A stretch of 64,000 bases of DNA from Planctomycetota bacterium (GTDB lineage: Bacteria; Planctomycetota; PLA2; JAEUHO01): contig JADZCA010000084.1 in NCBI GenBank assembly GCA_020851795.1, positions 1 to 64,000 on the forward strand, in the 5' to 3' direction. The translations under genes were made by a program, and so were the position numbers. Positions 48,745-57,683 of this stretch are shown here, in pieces (within the stretch, counting starts at the first letter, position 1; each line of letters starts with the position of its first letter). The notes beneath the pieces are model-generated. The model was not told the origin of the DNA and searched no databases. It worked only from the letters and a program-made list of their open reading frames with translations.

Positions 48745-50159
48745 AGCGCGCCCTCGTCGCCGCGGCGGTCGCCGGCGCCGCGGGGATGGCCGTCGAGCTG
48801 CTCGCGCTGCGCGCGCTCGCACCCGCCTTCGGCACGACGCTCTCCACGTGGGCGTGGCTCATCGCCGCGACGTTGCTCGCCGGCGCCGTCGGCGCGCTCG
48901 TCGGCGCGCGCGCCAGCCGGGCGCCGTCCGCGCGCCGCACCGCCGCCGCTCTCCTGCTCGCCGCCGCCGCCACCGGCGGCCTCGCCGTCGGCCACGCGCC
49001 GCTCGTCGGCGCACTGCTCCCGTTGCCCGTCGAGCTCGGCACCGCGCTCGGCGCGCTCGCGCTCGTCACGCCCGCCGTGCTCCCGTGCGCCGCGGTGGTG
49101 CCGCTCGCCGTCGCGCAGGCGGCCCCCCGTCTCGGCGCCGGGCCCGCGGCGGGCCGCACGCTGTGCGCCTCGACGGCCGGCAGCCTCGTGGGCACGCTCG
49201 GCACCGCGCTCGCGCTCGTCCCCGCGCTCGGCGTGGCCGCCTCCGCGGGCGTCGTCGCCGCCGCGCTCGCCGCGACCGCGCTCCTCGTCGGGGCGCGCCG
49301 GGCCGCGCTGGCCCTGCTCGCGGCGTTGGGCGGCGCCGCGGGCCTCGGGCGCGTCGCCGACCGCCGCACGCCCGCCGACGTGCTCCTCGAGCGCCCGTCC
49401 TCGCACGGCCTCGTCTCGCTGGTCCGGCGCGGCGACGCCGTCGTGCTCACCGTGGACGGCGTCGCGCAGGGCACGCGCGACCCCGGCGTCGAGAGCCTCG
49501 CCGCGCTGCGCGCGCGCGGCCAGCACGTCGCCGTGCTCCCCGTGCTCCACCCCCGCGCACGCACCGCGCTCGTCGTCGGCCTCGGGGCCGGCCTCCTCAC
49601 GTCGGCGCTCGCCGTGCGCGGGCTCGACGTCACCACCGTCGAGGTGGACGACGTCGTGGCCGACGTGGTGCGCTCCCGCTGGGGCGTCCCGGGCACGCTC
49701 GTCGTCGGCGACGGCCGTGCCGTCTGGCGCCGCACGACCGCGCGTTTCGACCTCGTCGCGCTCGACGCGTTCGCCGGCGAGGGCCTCCCCGCGCACCTGC
49801 TCACGCGCGAGGCGTTCGAGGAGCTGCGCGCACGCATCACGCCCGGCGGGCTGCTCTGCGTGCACCTCGTCGGGGAGCCGGCGCACGCGACGACGGCGGC
49901 GGTCGCGGCCACGCTCGCCGCCGCGTTCCCGTACACGCTCGCAACCCGCGCCGGGTCGCGCGCCCCCGTGGACGACCTCTTCCTGTTCGCCTCGGACACG
50001 CCGGTCACGCTCCCGCCCGACCCCACCCTCGACCGCGCGCGCGCCGGCGTGTTCGCCCCGCCGCCCGGCGTCGTTGTCACCGACGACCGCAACCCGCTCG
50101 ACCGCCTCCACGAGCCGATGGCGCGACGCCTCCGCGCCCTCTCGCGACGGGACGGATGA
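48741..50159 (+). CDS. Membrane-fused spermidine/spermine synthase-like protein
   Basis: A 472-residue protein. Residues 1-215 form about seven hydrophobic helices, starting AGMAVELLALRALAPAFGTTLSTWAWLIAATLLAGAVGA, the typical membrane part of these fusions. The remainder is a Rossmann methyltransferase-like aminopropyltransferase domain: ALVVGLGAGLLTSALAVRGLDVTTVEVDDVV, VVGDGRAVWRR, FDLVALDAFAGEGLPAHLLTREAFEEL. The product of this class is not always a polyamine. It overlaps both neighbours by 4 bases. Confidence 0.86.
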   Translation: MKRALVAAAVAGAAGMAVELLALRALAPAFGTTLSTWAWLIAATLLAGAVGALVGARASRAPSARRTAAALLLAAAATGGLAVGHAPLVGALLPLPVELGTALGALALVTPAVLPCAAVVPLAVAQAAPRLGAGPAAGRTLCASTAGSLVGTLGTALALVPALGVAASAGVVAAALAATALLVGARRAALALLAALGGAAGLGRVADRRTPADVLLERPSSHGLVSLVRRGDAVVLTVDGVAQGTRDPGVESLAALRARGQHVAVLPVLHPRARTALVVGLGAGLLTSALAVRGLDVTTVEVDDVVADVVRSRWGVPGTLVVGDGRAVWRRTTARFDLVALDAFAGEGLPAHLLTREAFEELRARITPGGLLCVHLVGEPAHATTAAVAATLAAAFPYTLATRAGSRAPVDDLFLFASDTPVTLPPDPTLDRARAGVFAPPPGVVVTDDRNPLDRLHEPMARRLRALSRRDG

Positions 50160-51913
50160 GCGTCGTGCGCCGCCCCGCCCGCGCCACGCTCGTCGTCGGC
50201 CTCGGCCTCGCCGCGGCCGCCGCGCTCGCGGTGGCGCTCCGGCGCGCGCGCGCGACGCGGGGGCCGGACGGCGAGGTCGTCGCGCCCGCCGCGGAGGCCG
50301 CCGTGCCGCCGGCACCGGTGACCGGCGCGCAGCTGTCGGCGCGCGGCGCGAGGCCCGGGGCGACCACGGCGCCGCCGCGCCCGGTCGCGCCGGAAGACCC
50401 CTTCCAGCGCGACGACGACGGCGCGGCGATCCGCGGCCACGTGCGCGACGCCGCCGGCCGTCCGCTCGCCGGCGTGCGCGTCGAGGTCGAGGGGCACGCC
50501 TACCTCGTCCTGCCCACCGACGACGCCGGGCGCTTCCAGGTGAGCGGTCCCGAGCCGGGCCCCGCGCGCCTCGTCCTGCGCTGGGGGCACTTCTCCTCGG
50601 ACGCGCCGCCGGCGCTCGTGCGCGACCTCGACGTCGCCCCGGGCCCCGCGGTCACGCGCGTGGAGCTCGTCGTCGATCCCGTGCCGTCGATCGAAGGCGT
50701 CGTCGTCGGGCCCGACGGCCGGCCGCGCGGCGGCGTCGGGCTCGATCTCGTCCGGACCGGGACGAGCGTCTCCGACGCCGTCGCCGAGCAGTGGCTCTCG
50801 AGCGGCTTCGCGGCGCCGCCGAACCGGATCCGTCTCCGCTCGGCGGCGGACGGGACGTTCCGCTTCCTCGGCGTGCCCGAAGGGCTCCGCTTCGACGTGG
50901 TGTGGTGGGACGACGACGCCGACGAACGCGTCGGGGCGCGCGGGCTCGCGGCCGGCGCACGCGGCGTCCGGATCGAGGTCGGGGCGAGGCACGGCGTGGT
51001 GGCGCGGTGCGTGGATGCGGCGTCGGGCGACCCCGTCACCGCCTCGGTGACGGCACAGTCGCTTTCGCCGCGGCTCTCGGAGCAGGAGGCGAGCCTCGCG
51101 CAGCCGCCCGACGAGGGCGTCCGCGCGCGTCCCGGCGAGCGCCTGCGCCTCGTCGCGCAGGCGGCGGGGTACGCCCCGGCCGTCGTGGAGCACGTCGTGC
51201 GCGGCGACGTCGAGATGGAGGAGGTCGTCGTGCGGATGGGGCGGTCCCCCGTCCACGCGCCCGTCTTCGTCGGCGTGGTGGACGAGACGGGCGCGCCGTG
51301 GCCGTCGGTCCCCGCGCTCGCGTGGAGCGTCGGCGACACGGGCGTCGAGGTGGACGACGTGACGACGTCGATCGTCTCGTACGGCGCCCCGTGGGCCGGC
51401 GGGTCCCGCTACGCGGCGATGGCGACGTTGCCCACCGGGCGCTTCGAGGTGCGCCCGGCGCGCGACACGGTCGGGCTCCCCACGAGCGGCGTCCTGCGCT
51501 TCGCGCTCGCGGGCTCGCGCGCGCTCGAGGTGCCGCTCGCCGACGAGGACGCGCTCCTCGACGTCGCGTTGCCCCGCGGCGGGGCGCTGCGCGTGTCCGT
51601 CGTCAAGGAGCCCGGCGGCGCGCCGCAGGACCCGGGCGACATGACCTCGCTCAGCGCGACGACGGCCGACGGGACCCGCGTCGTCCTGCGGCTGTTCCGT
51701 CGCGGCGAGCGCATCGGGCTCGCGGCGCCGGCGCGGCCGCCGGGCGAGGGCACGGGCGCGGCCGACGCGTACGAGACGCAGGCCCTCCCGCCCGGGCCGA
51801 CGACGGTGCACTGGACCGGCGGCCTCCACGACGGCTCGCCGGTGGTGGTCTCGCGGGCGACCCAAGTGGTGGCGGGCGAGGTGACCGCCGTCGAGCTGGT
51901 GGACCCGCGCTGA
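50156..51913 (+). CDS. Membrane-anchored protein with carboxypeptidase-regulatory-like domains
   Basis: A 585-residue protein with one N-terminal membrane helix (TLVVGLGLAAAAALAVALR) and an Ala/Pro linker. Two carboxypeptidase-regulatory-like beta domains follow: IRGHVRDAAGRPLAGVRVEVEGHAYLVLPTDDAGRFQVSG and IEGVVVGPDGRPRGGVGLDLV...AADGTFRFLGVPEG. The C-terminal 330 residues are beta-rich, likely further domains of this type (VVARCVDAASGDPVTA, VFVGVVDETGAPWPSV). Last gene of the three-gene operon. Confidence 0.78.
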   Translation: MSVVRRPARATLVVGLGLAAAAALAVALRRARATRGPDGEVVAPAAEAAVPPAPVTGAQLSARGARPGATTAPPRPVAPEDPFQRDDDGAAIRGHVRDAAGRPLAGVRVEVEGHAYLVLPTDDAGRFQVSGPEPGPARLVLRWGHFSSDAPPALVRDLDVAPGPAVTRVELVVDPVPSIEGVVVGPDGRPRGGVGLDLVRTGTSVSDAVAEQWLSSGFAAPPNRIRLRSAADGTFRFLGVPEGLRFDVVWWDDDADERVGARGLAAGARGVRIEVGARHGVVARCVDAASGDPVTASVTAQSLSPRLSEQEASLAQPPDEGVRARPGERLRLVAQAAGYAPAVVEHVVRGDVEMEEVVVRMGRSPVHAPVFVGVVDETGAPWPSVPALAWSVGDTGVEVDDVTTSIVSYGAPWAGGSRYAAMATLPTGRFEVRPARDTVGLPTSGVLRFALAGSRALEVPLADEDALLDVALPRGGALRVSVVKEPGGAPQDPGDMTSLSATTADGTRVVLRLFRRGERIGLAAPARPPGEGTGAADAYETQALPPGPTTVHWTGGLHDGSPVVVSRATQVVAGEVTAVELVDPR

Positions 51914-51987
51914 CGCGGTTTCGCGGAACCCGCGGGCCCGCTCGTCGTCCAAGGGGGAACCCCCCGGTCCTGCGCGCGCCGCGGTGC

Positions 51988-51993
51988 TAGGAT
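51988..51993 (+). promoter_or_regulatory. Putative -10 element of the MoxR/VWA cluster
   Basis: TAGGAT lies 38 bases before the GTG at 52032. The leader carries GGAGAGG at 52021-52027, 4 bases from the start. It is the only promoter-like site found for the 12-kb cluster. Confidence 0.4.
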
Positions 51994-52031
51994 GCGCCGA
52001 GGCCTCGAGGTCGCGGGGCCGGAGAGGAACC

Positions 52032-53234
52032 GTGGCCGTCGCGCACGACGAGGTCGGGACGCCGGTGGACGCGCTCGCCCACGCGGCGGCCGCGCGGTGG
52101 CGCCGTCGCGTGCGCCTCGGTCTCGCCGTGGGCGGCGTCGCCGACGGCCTCGCGCTGACCGCGCTCGTCGGCGTCGCCGCGCTGCTCGCGCTGCGCCTCT
52201 TCGGCGTGCACGCGACGCCGCACCCCGCGTGGGCGGTCGCGGCGGTCGTGCCGGCGCTGCTCGCCGTCGTGCGCGTGCGCGCCCGCGACCTCCCGTTGTC
52301 GGTGTGCGCGGCGCACCTCGACCGACGGCTCGGGATGGAGGGGATGCTCGTCGCCGGGACCGAGCGTGACGCCTCCGCTTGGCGCCCGCGGCTCGCCGAC
52401 GGGCTCGCGGGCGCGCGCGACGCGGCGCCGCGCGTGCGGTGGGGGCGCGCCGCGATGCGGGCGCTGGTCCCGTGGGCTGCGCTCGGCGGCGTGCTGCTCC
52501 TGCCCCCGCCCTACGACCCCGTGCGCGGCCCCGATGCGGCGATCGTGCGTGCGCTCGCCGACGTCGAGCGCCGGCTCGAGGCGCTGGCGCAGGCGCGCGG
52601 GCTGCGCGAGGAGACGCGCGACGCGCTGCGCGAGCGGGTCGCCGAGGTCAAGGCGCGCGCCGAGCGGGGCGAGCCGCTCTCGTGGGCCGACGTGGACGCG
52701 GCGGCCGACCGCCTCGTCCGCGACGCCGAGCGGCGCGCCGCCGACCTCGCCCGCGCCCGCGCGGCGCTGGGCGCGTTCGCGCGCGAGGCCGGAGCGTCGG
52801 GCGGTGGCGAGAAGGCGCGCGCGGACCTCGCCCATCGGCTCGACGAGGCCGGCAAGGCCGGGCTCCTCGAGGGCCTGCCCGAGACGCTGCAGGCGACGGT
52901 GGACGGCGCGCGGCGCGACGGCGCGTCGGCCGGCGGGACGAAGGACGGCGCGTCCACGGGCACCGAGACCGACCACGGCGTCGGGCAGGGGGGCATCGAC
53001 CCGAGCCGGCTCCCCGAGGACGCCGAGGCGATGAAGGCGCTGGCCGAGGCGATGGCCGCGACCGCGGGCGAGCGGCTCGAGGGCGTCGCGGCGGCCGGCG
53101 CGATCTCCGCGGAGGACCTCGCCGCCCTCGAGGCGCTGCTCGAGGGCGACCCGCTGGCGAAGGCGTGGAAGGAGACCGACGGCGAACCGTGCACCCTCTG
53201 CCACGGCGACCGGCCCGAGGGGTGCGGCGGATGA
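52032..53234 (+). CDS. Membrane and coiled-coil protein ending at an in-frame TGA (candidate selenoprotein, N-terminal 400 residues)
   Basis: Two hydrophobic helices (about 25-50 and 60-80) and a third near 135-155 are followed by a long coiled coil (DVERRLEALAQARGLREETRDALRERVAEVKARAERG ... RDAERRAADLARARAAL). At the end comes a cysteine-rich knot: Cys387-x2-Cys390, then Cys398-x2-TGA at codon 401. The motif reads CTLCHGDRPEGCGG, stop, SGTG, two DnaJ-like CxxCxGxG units with the last Cys replaced by TGA. The frame stays open and coding-like for 134 more codons. The DNA does not tell whether TGA is read as selenocysteine, is a nonsense mutation or is an error. GTG start with GGAGAGG upstream. 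Confidence 0.75.
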   Translation: MAVAHDEVGTPVDALAHAAAARWRRRVRLGLAVGGVADGLALTALVGVAALLALRLFGVHATPHPAWAVAAVVPALLAVVRVRARDLPLSVCAAHLDRRLGMEGMLVAGTERDASAWRPRLADGLAGARDAAPRVRWGRAAMRALVPWAALGGVLLLPPPYDPVRGPDAAIVRALADVERRLEALAQARGLREETRDALRERVAEVKARAERGEPLSWADVDAAADRLVRDAERRAADLARARAALGAFAREAGASGGGEKARADLAHRLDEAGKAGLLEGLPETLQATVDGARRDGASAGGTKDGASTGTETDHGVGQGGIDPSRLPEDAEAMKALAEAMAATAGERLEGVAAAGAISAEDLAALEALLEGDPLAKAWKETDGEPCTLCHGDRPEGCGG

Positions 53235-53636
53235 AGCGGCACCGGCCTCGCTCCCGGTGCGGGAGCGATCGGACGCGACGGCAACGGGCCGCCGGGGCGC
53301 GGAGGCGTCTCGCGCGGCCGCGCCGACGCGAGCCTCGACCTCGTCGGGGCGAGCGAGAAGGCGCGGGAGGCGCTCAAGGCGTCCACGCTGCCCCCGGGCG
53401 CTCCGCGCCCGGCGCCGTCGAGCACGCTGTCGCGCGGCCGCGCCGCCCCCGACGGGAAGGCCGTGCGAGACGACGGTGGGGGCACCGAGGGCGACGACGG
53501 TGTCGGTGGCGCGACGTCGCGCCGTCGCATCGCGCCGCGGCACCGCGACGCGGTGCGCGCGTTCTTCGAGCCCGAGCCGACGCCGGCCCCGCCGGCGCCT
53601 GCTCCCGCGCCCCCCGCGATGGACGGCGGGCGCTGA
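53235..53636 (+). CDS. Read-through C-terminal part of the TGA-interrupted protein
   Basis: The same frame continues without ATG or GTG near its beginning. It encodes SGTGLAPGAGAIGRDGNG, a PPGRGGVSRGRADASLDLVG block, a Pro/Ala segment and a closing RHRDAVRAFFEPEP. From memory, planctomycete proteins at this cluster position contain a contiguous GKGGVSRG-type block and end with RHR-x-V-x-x-Y/F-F, which argues that the two halves are one protein. The stop is TGA at 53634-53636; the MoxR gene begins 22 bases later. Codon usage (G/C third positions) is as in neighbouring genes, so it is not an untranslated remnant of long standing. Confidence 0.6.
   Translation, partial: SGTGLAPGAGAIGRDGNGPPGRGGVSRGRADASLDLVGASEKAREALKASTLPPGAPRPAPSSTLSRGRAAPDGKAVRDDGGGTEGDDGVGGATSRRRIAPRHRDAVRAFFEPEPTPAPPAPAPAPPAMDGGR
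53242..53272 (+). other. SECIS-like hairpin downstream of the in-frame TGA
   Basis: An upper stem of 8 base pairs (53248-53255 with 53261-53268) closes a 5-base GGTGC loop at 53256-53260. A 3-bp lower stem (53242-53244 with 53270-53272) extends it. The loop starts 21 bases after the TGA, within the roughly 16-37-base window of bacterial SECIS elements, and begins with G followed by GU as expected. Stable hairpins are frequent at this GC content, so the match is supportive only. Confidence 0.4.
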
Positions 53637-53658
53637 CGCGTCCTGCGACGGAGACGAC

Positions 53659-54699
53659 ATGAGCGCACCCGCTTCCCGCGCCGCCGACCGCCTCCTCGAC
53701 CCCGCCGAGGTCGAGGCGGGGCGGCGCCCGCTCGTCGCGCTGCGCGCGGCGCTCGGGCAGGTGCTGCTCGGGCAGGACGCGCTGCTCGACCTCGTCACGA
53801 TCGCGCTGGCGGCGCGGGGGCACGTCCTGCTCGAGGGCCTGCCGGGGCTGGGCAAGACCGAGCTCGTCAAGGCGCTCGGCACGCTGCTCGGCCTCTCGTT
53901 CCGGCGCGTGCAGTTCACGCCCGACCTCCTGCCCAGCGACGTGACGGGTGGGCCGATCCTGCAGGAGCAGGACGGTCGTCGGGCGCTCGTGTTCCAGCCG
54001 GGCCCGCTGTTCGCCAACGTCGTGCTGGCCGACGAGATCAACCGCGCCTCGCCCAAGACGCAGTCCGCGCTGCTCGAGGCGATGCAGGAGCGGCGGGTGA
54101 CGGTGCTCGGCGAGACCCACCCGCTGCCCGAGCCGTTCTTCGTGCTCGCGACGCAGAACCCGATCGAGCTCGAGGGCACCTACCCGCTCCCCGAGGCGCA
54201 GCTCGACCGCTTCCTGTTCAAGGTCGAGGTGCCCGGCGTCTCCGAGGACACGCTCGTGCGCATCCTCTCGACGCGCCGCCGCGGGGCCCCGCCGCCGCTC
54301 GCCACCGTGCTGTCGCGCGACGACCTCGTCGCCCTCTTCGCCTCGGTGGACGCGGTGTTCCTCCCGACGCCGGTGGCGACCTACGTCGCCCGCGTGGTGT
54401 CGGCGACGCACCGCGACGCGGTGAGCGCGCCCGCCGAGGTCGCGCGCTTCGTGCGCTTCGGGGCGTCGCCCCGCGCGGCGATCGCGATCGCGGAGTCCGC
54501 CCGCGCGGCGGCGCTGCTCGCCGGGCGCCCGAACGTGGACTTCTCCGACGTGCGCCGGGTCGCGGTCCCCGCGCTCGCGCACCGGCTGGTGCTCGAGCAC
54601 GCCGCGCGCCTCGAGGGCGTCACCGCGGCGACCGTCGTGGAGCGCGTGCTCGCGACGGTGGACCCGGCGGGGCGTCCGCTGCCGGCGGAGGTCGCGTGA
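53659..54699 (+). CDS. MoxR family AAA+ ATPase
   Basis: A 346-residue ATPase with Walker A GLPGLGKTEL, RRVQFTPDLLPSDVTGG, Walker B VVLADEINRASPKTQSALLEAMQE, sensor 1 FFVLATQNPIELEGTYPLPEAQLDRF and a C-terminal lid ending in the helical ERVLATV. MoxR proteins act as chaperones that insert cofactors or assemble complexes together with VWA-domain partners, here encoded 6-10 kb downstream. The stop overlaps the next GTG by 4 bases. Confidence 0.95.
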   Translation: MSAPASRAADRLLDPAEVEAGRRPLVALRAALGQVLLGQDALLDLVTIALAARGHVLLEGLPGLGKTELVKALGTLLGLSFRRVQFTPDLLPSDVTGGPILQEQDGRRALVFQPGPLFANVVLADEINRASPKTQSALLEAMQERRVTVLGETHPLPEPFFVLATQNPIELEGTYPLPEAQLDRFLFKVEVPGVSEDTLVRILSTRRRGAPPPLATVLSRDDLVALFASVDAVFLPTPVATYVARVVSATHRDAVSAPAEVARFVRFGASPRAAIAIAESARAAALLAGRPNVDFSDVRRVAVPALAHRLVLEHAARLEGVTAATVVERVLATVDPAGRPLPAEVA

Positions 54700-56645
54700 C
54701 GCGTCCCCTCGTCGCGGTCCTCGTCGCGTCGGCCTTCCTCGCGCTCGCCCCGCGCGTGCGGGCCGACGACGACCCTGAGGAGCGCGCGGTGATCGCGACG
54801 CAACCGGGGACGCTGCGCAACGTCGAGCAGGTGGACGTGGCCGTCCGATGGGGGCCCGTCTCGGTGCGCGGCGCCGGCTGGGGCTACGTGCGCGTAGACC
54901 TTCTCAACCGCGACCTGGTCGCGCGCGACGTGGTCCTGCGGCTGCGCCCGGAGTGGGGCGCGGAGGCGCGCGACGGCGAGCGGGTCACGCGCCGGGTGCG
55001 GCTCGCCGCCGGCGCGCGGCTGCGGACGTGGGTCCCGGTGCCGGCTCGGTTCGTCTCGCCGACGCTCGAGGTCGCCGTCGCGGGTGGCGAGTCGTACCGC
55101 TTCGCGGCGTCCACCCGGGGCACCGACATGCAGTGGGGCGTGCTCGTCGTCGCGGACGGCGCGCGCGTGGCCGCGCTCGGCGGTCCGCTCGACAAGGCCA
55201 TGGAGACGGCCTTCGCGTCGGTGGCCGCGGGCAGCAGGGGCGACCTCGTCGAGCAGGCGAGCGCTTCCGCGGAGGACCTCCCGCCGAGCTGGGCGTGGAT
55301 CTCGGCCGCGTCGATCGTCCTCGTGGACGGGCGCGCCTCGGGGCTGTCCGACCCGGAGCGCCAGCGGACGCTCGTCCGGACGGTGCACGCCGGAGGCACC
55401 GCGGTGGTGGTGGACGCCGGCGCGCTCCCCAAGGGGCCGCTGGCCGAGCTCGTCGCCGCGGCGGGGCCCGGGGACGTGGCCGCCGTCGAGCACGGGCTCG
55501 GCACGCTGATCGCCGTGCCCGCCGGCAGCCTGAGCGCGGCCACCGCCGCCCGCGTCGTCGCGAAGTGGGCCGGGAGCGGGACGGGGACGACGCCCCCGAC
55601 GTGGACGGCCGCGACGCACCCGCTCGCGCTGCGCGACGTGGTGCCGACCTCGTTCCGCGTCGTCGAGGCGGTCCCGGGCGTCGGCCGACCGCCGGTGCGC
55701 GGGTTCTTCGTCAGCCTCGTCGCGTTCGCGGTGCTCGCCGGCCCCGTCGCCTACGTGATGCTGCGCCGCCGCCGCCGGCTCACGCTCCTCCTCGCGGTCG
55801 TGCCGGCGCTCGGGATCCTGTTCGCCGCCGCGATCCTCGGGTGGGGCCTGCTCTCCGAGGGGCTGGGCTCGCGCGGGACGGTCCGCTCGTTCACGGCGCT
55901 CGACCAGCGCCGCCACGAGGCCTCGACGGTGGCCATGCGCACGCTGTTCACGTCCTTCGGGCCCGAGTCCCTGAGCGTGTCGCCCGACACGGTGCTCGTC
56001 GGCGAGCTGACGCCCTACCGGCCTTGGGAGCGCGCAGACGGTGCGGTCGCGCCGATCCGCCTCGACGTGGACGCGGCGCGGGTGGACGGCGCCGCGCTCC
56101 CGTCGCGCGTCGTCACGCCGTTCGCGACGACGACGCAGGGGCGGGCCCGCGAGCGCCTGCAGTTCCGCCGCGGGGCGGACGGTCGCTACGAGGTGGTCGG
56201 CGGCGAGGGCTTCGCTCCGCTGCCGGGGCCGGGGCGGCTCGTCCTGCGCGCGCCCGACGGGACGTGGCACGTCGGCGGCGCCGGGGCGCCGCTCGCGCCC
56301 GTCTCGCAGGCCGACGCGACGGCGGCCGTCGCCGCCATCGTGGGCGAGAGCACGCGGCTGCGCGAGCCCGACGACGACGAGGGCGACCCGCTCGACCGCG
56401 ACCCGTTCGGCTACGGCTACCGATGGGGCCGGTCGCGCATGGAGGCGGCCCTCGAGGCGGGGCGGTCGAAGGAGTCGCTGGCGGGATGGTTCTCCCGCCG
56501 CACCGAGGATCCGCTGCCGCCGGGGAGCTACCTCGCGCAGACGACGCGCGCGCCGCTCTTCGACGACCTCGGGCTCGACGTGCGGTGGCTCTCCGAGGTC
56601 CACGTGGTGCGCGGGGTGCTCGCGCCGGACGACGTCGATGAATAG
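54696..56645 (+). CDS. Exported multi-domain membrane protein of the MoxR cluster
   Basis: A 649-residue protein with signal peptide (LVAVLVASAFLALAPRVRADD), an immunoglobulin-like exported region (residues 30-140), a Rossmann-like or glutamine-amidotransferase-like region with ASIVLVDGRASGLSD and TLVRTVHAGGTAVVVDAGAL (about 205-250), two adjacent membrane helices (about 325-390, PVRGFFVSLVAFAVLAGPVAYVMLRRRRRLTLLLAVVPALGILFAAAILGWGLL) and a C-terminal beta-rich domain. The layout recalls BatD-like or DUF4350-like accessory proteins. GTG start overlaps moxR. Confidence 0.78.
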   Translation: MTRPLVAVLVASAFLALAPRVRADDDPEERAVIATQPGTLRNVEQVDVAVRWGPVSVRGAGWGYVRVDLLNRDLVARDVVLRLRPEWGAEARDGERVTRRVRLAAGARLRTWVPVPARFVSPTLEVAVAGGESYRFAASTRGTDMQWGVLVVADGARVAALGGPLDKAMETAFASVAAGSRGDLVEQASASAEDLPPSWAWISAASIVLVDGRASGLSDPERQRTLVRTVHAGGTAVVVDAGALPKGPLAELVAAAGPGDVAAVEHGLGTLIAVPAGSLSAATAARVVAKWAGSGTGTTPPTWTAATHPLALRDVVPTSFRVVEAVPGVGRPPVRGFFVSLVAFAVLAGPVAYVMLRRRRRLTLLLAVVPALGILFAAAILGWGLLSEGLGSRGTVRSFTALDQRRHEASTVAMRTLFTSFGPESLSVSPDTVLVGELTPYRPWERADGAVAPIRLDVDAARVDGAALPSRVVTPFATTTQGRARERLQFRRGADGRYEVVGGEGFAPLPGPGRLVLRAPDGTWHVGGAGAPLAPVSQADATAAVAAIVGESTRLREPDDDEGDPLDRDPFGYGYRWGRSRMEAALEAGRSKESLAGWFSRRTEDPLPPGSYLAQTTRAPLFDDLGLDVRWLSEVHVVRGVLAPDDVDE

Positions 56646-56723
56646 CCCCGAGGTGCGGATCCCGCGGCATCCGACGGATCGCGGTCGCTCGACCGTGGGC
56701 GCCGATCCGCGAGGGGGGCGGTC

Positions 56724-57683
56724 GTGAGCTCGACGTCGAACACGCGAGCGAGCCCCCTGCTCGAGGTCGAGGGGCTGAGCCGGTCGTTCGGGGCCGTGAA
56801 GGCGGTCGCCGAGCTGTCGTTCTCGCTCGAGCGCGGGCAGGTCGTCGGCTTCGTCGGGCCCAACGGCGCCGGCAAGACGACCACGATGCGCATGCTCGCC
56901 ACGCTCGACCTCCCCGACGCCGGCGACGCCCGCATCGACGGGCACTCGGTGCTGTCCGCGCCGCGGCAGGCGTGCCGTCGCGTCGGCTTCATGGCCGACC
57001 ACTTCCTGCCCTACGCGAACCTCAACGTCGCGCAGTTCCTCGACTTCTCCGCGCGCGCCCAAGGGCTGCGCGGGCGCGAGCGGGTGCGCGCGGTGCGGTC
57101 GGTCGCCTCGTTCTGCGGCCTGCTCGAGTTCGTGGAACGCCCGGCGACGGGGCTGTCGAAGGGCATGGGCCAGCGGCTCCACCTCGCCAAGACGCTGCTC
57201 CACGACCCGGGCCTGCTCGTCCTCGACGAGCCGACCGCGGGCCTCGACCCGCGCGCGCGCATCGAGTTCCGCGACCTCGTCGCGGCGCTCGCCGCCGCGG
57301 GCAAGGGGATCCTCGTCTCCTCCCACATCCTCGCCGAGCTCTCGGAGTCGTGCGACCACGTGCTCGTCATCGAGCGCGGGCGCAAGGTGGTGGCAGGCCG
57401 CATCGACGAGCTCGCCCGCCAGGTCGCGCCGCACCGCCACGTCCACCTGCGGGTCGCGTCGGACCCGCACGCGGCCCTCGAGTTCGTGCTGGTGCAGCCG
57501 CACGTGCGCGACGCCGTGCTCGAGGACGGGCTCGTGCGCTTCGACCACGAGGGGTCCGAGGCCGACCTCGCCGACCTCGTGGCCCGCGCCGTGGCGGCCG
57601 GCGTCCGGCCCTACGAGGTCTCCTCGCCCAAGGCCGACCTCGAGGACATCTTCCTCCGCACGACGAAGGGGAGGCTCCAGTGA
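56724..57683 (+). CDS. ABC-2-type transporter ATP-binding protein
   Basis: A 319-residue ATPase: Walker A GPNGAGKTT, Q-loop VGFMADHFLPYANL, a variant signature LSKGMGQRLHLAKTLLHDP, Walker B LLVLDEPTAGLDP and switch VSSHIL. A C-terminal domain of about 90 residues (HRHVHLRVASDP ... DLEDIFLRTTKG) is the usual ABC-2 tail. In this cluster it pairs with the overlapping permease, forming the Gld-like transporter that accompanies DUF58/VWA proteins in several phyla. Confidence 0.93.
   Translation: MSSTSNTRASPLLEVEGLSRSFGAVKAVAELSFSLERGQVVGFVGPNGAGKTTTMRMLATLDLPDAGDARIDGHSVLSAPRQACRRVGFMADHFLPYANLNVAQFLDFSARAQGLRGRERVRAVRSVASFCGLLEFVERPATGLSKGMGQRLHLAKTLLHDPGLLVLDEPTAGLDPRARIEFRDLVAALAAAGKGILVSSHILAELSESCDHVLVIERGRKVVAGRIDELARQVAPHRHVHLRVASDPHAALEFVLVQPHVRDAVLEDGLVRFDHEGSEADLADLVARAVAAGVRPYEVSSPKADLEDIFLRTTKGRLQ

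Noticed and set aside
53231..53662. ATGA-overlapping open frame (MKRHRPRSRCG) following the in-frame TGA
   Set aside because: Although the overlap type is typical here, the translation is Arg-rich noise, whereas the continuing frame of the upstream gene has normal codon usage and a family-like C-terminus.
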